Below, piece after piece: positions 50,844 through 57,029 of a stretch of 57,029 bases of DNA. The DNA is from Methylococcales bacterium. GTDB lineage: Bacteria; Pseudomonadota; Gammaproteobacteria; Methylococcales; Methylomonadaceae. A program made the translations under genes and the position numbers. Where the stretch lies: the NCBI GenBank assembly GCA_028707085.1, contig JAQTUW010000001.1, forward strand, positions 1 through 57,029, in the 5' to 3' direction. A model generated the notes under the pieces. The model did not search any database. It saw only the letters and a program-made list of their open reading frames with translations, and was not told the DNA's origin. How positions within the stretch are numbered: the stretch's first letter is position 1; each line of letters opens with the position of its first letter.

Positions 50844-51677
50844 TCAGAATAGCTCCCAGACTGCCGGCAGGTCTTTGGGCAAATCGTTGAGTCTGCCCAG
50901 TTCCAGCCATTGATTGTCCGGACTGTGAAAATCGGAGCCGACCGAGGCGTACAGCCCATGTTTTCTGGCCAGTTGGCAGCCCAGCCGGATTTCGTCGTCG
51001 CTGCCGCGGCCGTTTACCACTTCTATGCCTAGTCCGCCCATTTCCTTGAATACCGGCAGGGCGCGATTCAGCCACGTTGTGCTGAGTTTATAGCGCAAGG
51101 GATGAGCCATCACGGCCATGCCACCCGCCTGGCCGATCCAGTCCACAACCTCCGCCATTTCCGCCCAGGCCGTCGGCACATAAGCCGGTTTGCCCTTGCT
51201 CAAATAGCGGTCGAAAGCTTCCTGCTGGCTGCCGACATAACCGTTCGCCAGCAGGAAAGCGGCAAAATGGCTGCGGGTGATCTCGCCCTGGCCGGCCGCC
51301 CGGCTCACTGCCTCATAGACACCCGGAATACGTTTTTTCTCCAGCTTCTCGGCAATTTTTTGCGCGCGCTCGGCGCGGACAGTATGCTGGCCGGCAATGC
51401 CCTGCATCAGCGCCGGGCACCGCGGGTCGATGTTAAGGCCGATGATATGCAGGCATTGACCCAGATAGTTGGCCGACAACTCGATGCCGTCTATCAGGCG
51501 GATGCGGTGGTCGGCGGCGCTTTGTCCGGCTTCGGTCAGGCCGGCGGTGGTGTCGTGGTCGGTGAGGGCCAGCACCGTAACCCCCTGCTCCCCGGCGCGG
51601 CGCACCACTTCCGCCGGCGACAGCGAGCCGTCCGAAGCTGTGGAGTGGCAATGCAAATCGTATTTTTCCGGCGTCAC
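50844..51677 (-). CDS. PHP-domain phosphatase/exoribonuclease, RNase AM (TrpH/YciV) type
   Basis: A 277-residue PHP-domain enzyme starting at a GTG that overlaps the stop of the ABC exporter gene (GTGA). Metal-binding residues are in DLHCHSTASDGSL (His9, His11), LALTDHDTTAGL (Asp40, His41), IDGIELSANY (Glu66), MAVMAHPLRY and VGSDFHSPDN near the end. E. coli YciV (RNase AM) is of this type and trims 5' ends of RNA and 3',5'-bisphosphonucleotides. The frame runs far upstream across the ABC gene, but that part is not coding. A GGAG site about 7 bases before the GTG supports this start. Confidence 0.9.
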   Translation of the reverse strand: MTPEKYDLHCHSTASDGSLSPAEVVRRAGEQGVTVLALTDHDTTAGLTEAGQSAADHRIRLIDGIELSANYLGQCLHIIGLNIDPRCPALMQGIAGQHTVRAERAQKIAEKLEKKRIPGVYEAVSRAAGQGEITRSHFAAFLLANGYVGSQQEAFDRYLSKGKPAYVPTAWAEMAEVVDWIGQAGGMAVMAHPLRYKLSTTWLNRALPVFKEMGGLGIEVVNGRGSDDEIRLGCQLARKHGLYASVGSDFHSPDNQWLELGRLNDLPKDLPAVWELF

Positions 51678-53455
51678 TGGTAGTCTCCGTAAAGTTTGGC
51701 GTATAGGCCGCGCTGCTGGATCAGCGTCTCGTGTTTGCCGTGTTCGCAGATTTTGCCCTGTTCGAACACATAGACATGATCGGCCTGCCTGACGGCGCTG
51801 AGGCGATGAGCGATGATGAGAGTGGTTCTGCCGTTTAAAAACCGGCTCAGGGCCTGGTGCAGCCGGTATTCGGTTTCGGTATCCAGCGCCGAAGTGGCCT
51901 CGTCCAGGATCACCACAGAGGGTTTGCTGACGATCATCCGCGCAATGGCCAGGCGTTGCCGTTGCCCGCCTGACAGGCGCATGCCCTGCCGGCCGACCAC
52001 GGTGTCCAGCCCCTTGCCCAGCGTCAGCACAGTGGTTTTCAGTTGCGCCAGTTCCAGCGCGTACCACAACTCGCTGTCGTCGGCTTCCCGCCCCAGTGTC
52101 AGATTGGCGCGGATGGTGTCGTTCAAAAGGGCAGGGTGCTGCAAGACCGTGGCGACATGTTCGCGCACCACGTCCAGACCGATCCTGTTCATCGAGACGC
52201 CGTCGAAATAAACCATGCCCTGCCTGAGCGGATATAGGCCGACCAGAATTTGCGCCAGGGTCGATTTTCCGCCGCCGCTGGCCCCGACCAGGGCAATTTT
52301 TTCCCCGGCGGCGATATTCAGGTTGATGCCGTTTAAAACCGGTTCTTCCCGGTAGCTGAAATGCAGGTTTTCGACCCTGACCGAGACCGTGGCTTTGCCG
52401 GCAAAGGGGTTGTCGAGATGCGGGTAGTCCGGCTCGCGCTGCAGGCGGGTCAGTTCGTTGATGCGGGCCAGGGCGGCCTTGGCGGCGTAAAACGCCTGCT
52501 GAATGTTGAGTATCTCCTGCACCGGCGCCATCATGTACCACAGATAGCCGAACACCGCCAGCATTTCGCCTATGCTCAGATTGGAATACAGAACCAGCAG
52601 CATGGAGGTGGCGCGGAAAATATCGAAGCCGAACAAAAACGTCAGAAAACTCAGCCGCCCGGCGGCGTCGCTTTTCCAGGCAAAGGCGGCGGAGTGATTT
52701 TTTACCGTCATGGCGCTGGCGATCAACTGCCGGCAGTAATGCGCTTCGCGGTTGCTGGCGCGTATCTGGTGTATGGCTTCCAGAGTTTCGCTCAAGGCTT
52801 GCTGGAAGACGCCGTAAGCTGTGTTTTCGTTGGCCTTGAGGGTCTTGATTCTGGAGCCTATGGCTCTGGCCAGATAAATTACCGCCGGATTCAGGCAAAT
52901 GATGAATAGCCCCAGTTGCCAGTGCATCCACAACAGGATGATCGCCGTACCCAGCACGGTCAGGCAGGCCACCAGCAGTTTACTGATGGTCGAGCCGATA
53001 AAATCGTCCAGGGTATCCAGATCCTTGATCAGATAGTTGCTGACGGTGCCGCTGCCCAGGTTTTCGTATTCCGACATGGAAAGGGTTTGCAGACGCCGTA
53101 TCAGGTTTTCCCGAATCGTGAAAACCACATCCTTGGCGATATTCGAGAAATGCTGGGTCTGGATGATGTTCAAAATCAGGCCGATCAGCCTGAGCAACAG
53201 GCTGACCAGTAGTACGCCGCCGATATAGACCACCGGTTGCCGCCAGTCCGGCGGCAGATAGGGATCGACGGTTTTCAGCACCCAGCCGGGGTGATGCAAC
53301 AGCACCTCGTCCACCAGCAAAGGCATCAGCAGCGGCACGGGCACGGTGACCACGGTGGCCAGCAAGGCGTTGACGTGTCCGGTAAGCAACTGCTTTTTAT
53401 GCTGTAAGGCAATACGGAAAATAAAATCCCATGAATATTCCGTTTGTGGGGGCAT
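51674..53455 (-). CDS. ABC exporter (MsbA-like fused membrane and ATPase domains)
   Basis: A 593-residue half-transporter. Six membrane helices fill the first 320 residues. The ATPase follows: Walker A GASGGGKST, signature LSGGQRQRLAIARM, Walker B VVILDEATSALD and H-loop IIAHRL are intact. It is the general family of MsbA, lipid, peptide and drug exporters; no substrate can be assigned. I use the ATG at 53455; a TTG at 53470 is also open, and neither has a good ribosome binding site. Divergent from slt, with about 107 bases between starts; PHP gene translationally coupled downstream. Confidence 0.88.
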   Translation of the reverse strand: MPPQTEYSWDFIFRIALQHKKQLLTGHVNALLATVVTVPVPLLMPLLVDEVLLHHPGWVLKTVDPYLPPDWRQPVVYIGGVLLVSLLLRLIGLILNIIQTQHFSNIAKDVVFTIRENLIRRLQTLSMSEYENLGSGTVSNYLIKDLDTLDDFIGSTISKLLVACLTVLGTAIILLWMHWQLGLFIICLNPAVIYLARAIGSRIKTLKANENTAYGVFQQALSETLEAIHQIRASNREAHYCRQLIASAMTVKNHSAAFAWKSDAAGRLSFLTFLFGFDIFRATSMLLVLYSNLSIGEMLAVFGYLWYMMAPVQEILNIQQAFYAAKAALARINELTRLQREPDYPHLDNPFAGKATVSVRVENLHFSYREEPVLNGINLNIAAGEKIALVGASGGGKSTLAQILVGLYPLRQGMVYFDGVSMNRIGLDVVREHVATVLQHPALLNDTIRANLTLGREADDSELWYALELAQLKTTVLTLGKGLDTVVGRQGMRLSGGQRQRLAIARMIVSKPSVVILDEATSALDTETEYRLHQALSRFLNGRTTLIIAHRLSAVRQADHVYVFEQGKICEHGKHETLIQQRGLYAKLYGDYQ

Positions 53456-53562
53456 GTTTTGGTTTTTCAATTTTTGGGCTATTGGAGTTAGACTGTGGGG
53501 ATTATAGTGGTAAATTTCATGACGAAAATATACCAGTATTCGAATCTTCCCAGGAGAATTGT

Positions 53563-55482
53563 ATGCAGCCTGCCTTTGGTTTGTTGCTAGTTTTGAGTTT
53601 GGTCACGGGCATGGGCCATGCTTTTGCCGCCCCGCAATCGCCCGAGGAATACCGCAAGACTTTTTTGCAGGCCGAACAGTTCCTGAATCAGGATCGCGAG
53701 CGGGAATATTTCGAGTCGGCGGACAGTCTGAAAGGCTATGCGCTCTATCCGTATCTGCATTATCAATGGCTAAAAAAACATCTTGATGACAATCGGGCGG
53801 TACAGGCCTTTCTGCTTGAATATCCGCAAAGCCGCTATGCCCAGGGCTTGCGGCAGAAATGGCTGCTGCAATTGGGAAAAACCGGACAATGGTCAACCTT
53901 TCTCGACCAGTACCACAACACCGATGATCTTGAGCTGCAATGCTATGCGGCGCTGGCTCGGTTTCAGGATGGCGAACGTAGTACGGCGCTGAACAAGGCC
54001 CGCCAGCTATGGTTGAACGGCAAATCGCTGCCGCCGGCTTGCGATAGCCTGTTTGAGCTGCTCAAGGCTTCGGATGTGTTTACCCCGGAACTGGTCTGGC
54101 AGCGGTTTCATGCCGCGCTTAAACTGAACAATCAGACTTTGGCCGCTCAGTTGAGCCGCCTGCTGCCGGCAGAGCAGCAGGCGGACGCCGGGCTATGGCT
54201 CAGGCTGCACCGTCAGCCGGCGCTGGTCGCGCAGGCGGAAGACTGGAAACGCAATTACGTTCAGGCCGGCAGCTTGTTTGCATATGCTGTGGATCGCTGG
54301 TTGAACAGCGATGCGCTGGCCGCCATGCAGGTCTGGGATGCGGAAAAGCAGAATTTTAGCATCCCGCAGACGCTAGCCGCCGAAACCGAACAGCATCTGG
54401 CTGTGGAACTGGCGCTGAGCCGCGACAGCCGCGCTTACGGCCGCTTGTCCGGGCTGGCCGAAAAGACCGCCGCCAGCCGGGAATGGCAGGTAAGGGCGGC
54501 GCTTTATCAACAGAATTGGCAACAGGTCGTCGAAGCGGTCAACGCGCTGAAGCCCGAAGAAAAGCAGCAGGATAAATGGCAATACTGGCAGGCCAGAGCC
54601 TGGGCCATGACCGGGGCCGCCGCCCAGGCCGATGCGTTGTTCAGGGAACTGGCCGGCAAACGCAGTTATTACGGTTTTTTGGCCGCCGCCCGCCTGAATC
54701 AGCCGATAGCCGTGCCCGACCAGCCCTTGCCGGTCGCGGATGCGGACATCCGGCAGCTTCAGGCCCAGGAGGCTTTTCAGGTGGTTTCCGAGCTGCTGGC
54801 CATCGACCGTAAAGCAGAGGCCAAAAAGCAATGGTGGTTCGCCGTCGCCCGACTGGATCACAACGGTTTGCTGGCGGCCGCCAAACTCGCCCAGCAATGG
54901 CAATTGCCCGCCTTGGCGATTTTTACCATTGCCCGGGCCAATGCCTGGGACGATATGGAATTGCGCTTTCCGTTGCTGTACAACGAGCGGATACAGGCCG
55001 GCGCTGCTGCCGGGCAGCTTGATCCGGCGCTGATTTACGGCCTGATCCGTCAGGAAAGCGCTTTTGATGAACGGGCGGAATCGCCGGCCGGAGCCAGGGG
55101 GCTGATGCAACTGATGCCCGGAACCGGCCGGCAGATCGCCCGCGAACTGAAACAGAACTGGAAAGGAGAGAGCGCTTTGTTCGACCCCGACCTGAATATT
55201 CATTATGGCAGTTTGTATTACAAAAAGCTGTTGCGGCAATATAATGGTAACCATGTGCTGAGTACGGCGGCCTATAATGCCGGCACGCACCGGGTTAAAC
55301 GCTGGCTACCGGAAGATCGTTCCCTGCCGGGCGATATCTGGATAGAAAGCATCCCCTATAAAGAGACGCGCAACTATGTCGGCTCGGTGTTGCAGTACGC
55401 CCTGATTTATCAGCATCGCCTGCATCGAAACAGCCTGACGACGGAAATATTGAGTCCGGAAATCCATGCTTCAAAAAATTGA
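53563..55482 (+). CDS. slt: Soluble lytic murein transglycosylase
   Basis: Slt (639 aa) cleaves peptidoglycan glycan strands to 1,6-anhydromuropeptides in the periplasm. The open frame begins at 53431, but the ATG at 53563 has AGGAG about 7 bases upstream and opens a clean signal peptide (QPAFGLLLVLSLVTGMGHAFA). A long alpha-superhelical region follows (about 25-440). The C-terminal catalytic domain has LIYGLIRQESAFDERAESPA with catalytic Glu498, then GARGLMQLMPGT and NAGTHRVKRWLP. Length and layout match Slt70. Confidence 0.94.
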   Translation: MQPAFGLLLVLSLVTGMGHAFAAPQSPEEYRKTFLQAEQFLNQDREREYFESADSLKGYALYPYLHYQWLKKHLDDNRAVQAFLLEYPQSRYAQGLRQKWLLQLGKTGQWSTFLDQYHNTDDLELQCYAALARFQDGERSTALNKARQLWLNGKSLPPACDSLFELLKASDVFTPELVWQRFHAALKLNNQTLAAQLSRLLPAEQQADAGLWLRLHRQPALVAQAEDWKRNYVQAGSLFAYAVDRWLNSDALAAMQVWDAEKQNFSIPQTLAAETEQHLAVELALSRDSRAYGRLSGLAEKTAASREWQVRAALYQQNWQQVVEAVNALKPEEKQQDKWQYWQARAWAMTGAAAQADALFRELAGKRSYYGFLAAARLNQPIAVPDQPLPVADADIRQLQAQEAFQVVSELLAIDRKAEAKKQWWFAVARLDHNGLLAAAKLAQQWQLPALAIFTIARANAWDDMELRFPLLYNERIQAGAAAGQLDPALIYGLIRQESAFDERAESPAGARGLMQLMPGTGRQIARELKQNWKGESALFDPDLNIHYGSLYYKKLLRQYNGNHVLSTAAYNAGTHRVKRWLPEDRSLPGDIWIESIPYKETRNYVGSVLQYALIYQHRLHRNSLTTEILSPEIHASKN

Positions 55483-55553
55483 GCTGATTTTTTAACCTGA
55501 CTATTAGATAATGGTCGGTGTTTTCAGTTCACTTTAGTTCAGGTAAAAATTTA

Positions 55554-56069
55554 ATGGAGAAACAGCACAGTTTCACACGCGAAGAGTTGCTTATGTCAGG
55601 TCGTGGTGAATTATACGGCCCAACAAATGCCCAACTTCCGCTCCCTAACATGCTGATGATGGATCGTATCCTTCACATCTCCGATGAGGGAGGCCGGTAT
55701 GGAAAAGGTGAGATTATTGCTGAACTCGACATCAAGCCCGATTTATGGTTTTTCGGCTGCCATTTCCAGGGCGATCCGGTTATGCCCGGCTGCCTGGGTT
55801 TGGACGCCATGTGGCAACTGATCGGCTTTTATTTGTGCTGGATGGGCGGGCCCGGCAAGGGGCGGGCGCTGGGCTGCGGCGAAGTCAAGTTTACCGGACA
55901 GGTGCTGCCCACCGCTAAAAAGGTGACCTACCGTATAGACCTGAAGCGGGTGATACTGCGCAAGCTGGTGATGGGTATCGGCGACGCCACCATGGAAGTA
56001 GACGGCAAAAAAATTTACGAGGCCACGGATCTGCGAGTCGGCCTGTTCACTTCAACGCAGGATTTCTAG
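55554..56069 (+). CDS. fabA: 3-hydroxydecanoyl-ACP dehydratase/isomerase
   Basis: FabA (171 aa) dehydrates 3-hydroxydecanoyl-ACP and isomerises the product, the branch point to unsaturated fatty acids. The ATG at 55554 gives the family N-terminus [20 protein letters not shown]; an upstream open frame to 55518 is not needed. Catalytic His70 ([14 protein letters not shown]) and Asp84 (LGLDAMWQL) are at the E. coli positions, and [16 protein letters not shown] is conserved. fabB follows after 9 bases, the classical pair. Confidence 0.97.
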   Translation: MEKQHSFTREELLMSGRGELYGPTNAQLPLPNMLMMDRILHISDEGGRYGKGEIIAELDIKPDLWFFGCHFQGDPVMPGCLGLDAMWQLIGFYLCWMGGPGKGRALGCGEVKFTGQVLPTAKKVTYRIDLKRVILRKLVMGIGDATMEVDGKKIYEATDLRVGLFTSTQDF

Positions 56070-56078
56070 GTGACCGCT

Positions 56079-57029
56079 ATGAGACGTGCAGTCGTTACAG
56101 GATTGGGGATCGTTTCCAGCATCGGCAATAACCGGGACGAAGTGGTCGATTCATTAAAAACCGGCCGCTCCGGCATCGTACATGCCGACGTTTACGAACA
56201 AATGGGGTTTAGAAGTCAGGTACACGGCGCGGTCAACATCGATCTCGACGAACTGATAGACCGGAAGATTCGGCGTTTCATGGCCGATGGCGCAGGCTAT
56301 AACTATATCGCCATGCAGCAGGCCATCGCCGACGCCGGACTGGAAGACGATCAGGTTTCCAATTTCCGCACTGGGCTGGTCATGGGCTCCGGTGGGCCGT
56401 CAACGGCCAACATTGTTGAGGCGGCGGACATCCTGCGCAGCAAGGGCGTCAAAAAAATAGGCCCGTATATGGTGCCGCGCGCCATGTCCAGCACCAATAC
56501 CGCCTGTCTGGCCACGCCTTTTAAAATCAAGGGCGTCAACTACACTATTACTTCGGCCTGCGCTACCAGCGCGCATTGCATCGGTCATGCGCTGGAGCTT
56601 ATCCAGCTCAACAAGCAGGACGTGGTGTTCGCCGGCGGCGGCGAGGAACTGCACTGGAGCATGTCGGTATTATTTGACGCCATGGGCGCTTTGTCCTCCA
56701 AATATAACGACACCCCGGCTACTGCCTCCAGACCTTACGACGCCAGCCGCGACGGGTTTGTGATTTCCGGCGGCGGCGGTGTGCTGATCATAGAAGAGCT
56801 GGAACACGCCAAGGCCCGCGGCGCAAAAATCTACGCGGAACTGGTCGGCTACGGCGCGACTTCCGACGGATACGACATGGTGCAGCCTTCCGGCGAGGGC
56901 GCGGTGCGCTGCATGCAGCAGGCCATGAGCAGCGTTGACGCCAAAATCGACTACATCAACGCTCACGGCACCAGCACCCCGGTTGGCGACACCCGCGAAC
57001 TGGAAGCCTTGCGCAAGGTTTTCGGCGAC
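56079..57029 (+). CDS. fabB: Beta-ketoacyl-ACP synthase I, 3' end outside the window
   Basis: FabB elongates unsaturated fatty acids with malonyl-ACP. The first 317 codons are visible, open to the last base. The start [17 protein letters not shown] is preceded by AGGTGA. The active-site Cys161 is in [10 protein letters not shown], and the first catalytic histidine (His296) is in NAHGTSTP. The second histidine and the rest of the C-terminal domain lie beyond the edge. The fabA-fabB order indicates anaerobic-type unsaturated fatty acid synthesis. Confidence 0.96.
   Translation, partial: MRRAVVTGLGIVSSIGNNRDEVVDSLKTGRSGIVHADVYEQMGFRSQVHGAVNIDLDELIDRKIRRFMADGAGYNYIAMQQAIADAGLEDDQVSNFRTGLVMGSGGPSTANIVEAADILRSKGVKKIGPYMVPRAMSSTNTACLATPFKIKGVNYTITSACATSAHCIGHALELIQLNKQDVVFAGGGEELHWSMSVLFDAMGALSSKYNDTPATASRPYDASRDGFVISGGGGVLIIEELEHAKARGAKIYAELVGYGATSDGYDMVQPSGEGAVRCMQQAMSSVDAKIDYINAHGTSTPVGDTRELEALRKVFGD

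Noticed and set aside
50844-52931. A 695-codon open frame on the minus strand as one fusion protein
   Set aside because: Only its last 277 codons (from the GTG at 51677) make family sense; the rest is a shadow of the ABC exporter in another frame.

Overview
This window looks like a chromosomal segment of a gammaproteobacterium. Envelope and housekeeping genes (gatAB, BamE, one LolC/E-type permease with LolD, Fur, SlyX, MetA, Slt, FabA/FabB), a complete-looking set of sulfide oxidation genes, VPLPA-type sorting signals and a Fur/sigma-54 style of regulation all fit. The gene mix resembles Methylococcales (methanotroph relatives), but no methane-oxidation gene is present, so that placement is inference. 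No rRNA, tRNA or CRISPR array was seen. gatA is cut at the left edge and fabB at the right edge.

Layout. 1-2617: gatA-gatB. 2816-3199: a small unknown gene. 3405-12383: a type II secretion operon in the order gspF-G-H-I-J-K-L-M-N/C-D, tightly overlapped, without gspE, and with a Gly/Ser repeat inside the secretin. It ends at a terminator-like hairpin near 12600. 12649-16181: a secreted family 3 glycoside hydrolase followed by a FucP-type sugar permease, a small sugar-scavenging module. 16224-22267: a sulfur module. Phased repeats and a sigma-54 promoter lead into persulfide dioxygenase, a TauE/SafE exporter, a PsiE-like protein, a Tat-exported multicopper oxidase, sulfide:quinone oxidoreductase and a cysteine-containing Crp/Fnr regulator. 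A 59-residue membrane protein gene overlaps the regulator tail to tail.

22809-29534 holds an exported unknown protein, a lipoprotein phosphoesterase, glutamate racemase, and a two-gene operon (VPLPA-CTERM protein plus a large multicopper oxidase) behind a structured leader and a good Fur box. 29560-41800 is an accessory region: REP-like repeats, a broken RelE/HigB-type toxin gene, an AT-rich orphan ParA-like ATPase, gene remnants, and a type I restriction-modification operon (hsdM-vapB-vapC-hsdS-DUF1016 nuclease-hsdR). Its hsdS is split by a 1656-bp IS1380-family element with a clear 5-bp target duplication. Removing the element and one copy of the duplication restores a single 445-residue hsdS frame.

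41950-57029 returns to conserved content: a CoA-disulfide reductase/rhodanese fusion (a second sulfur enzyme), slyX, a DUF6763-like protein, an ATPase, metA and a guanine-deaminase-like gene; then lolD and lolC/E, fur, bamE, a CysB-type regulator, an RNase AM/TrpH-like PHP protein, an ABC exporter, slt, fabA and fabB.

The points most worth a second look are the sigma-54-type control region of the sulfur cluster and its unusual membership (multicopper oxidase and PsiE), the precise IS disruption of hsdS inside an operon that also carries VapBC and a DUF1016 nuclease, and the Fur-box/leader/VPLPA-CTERM/multicopper oxidase unit.
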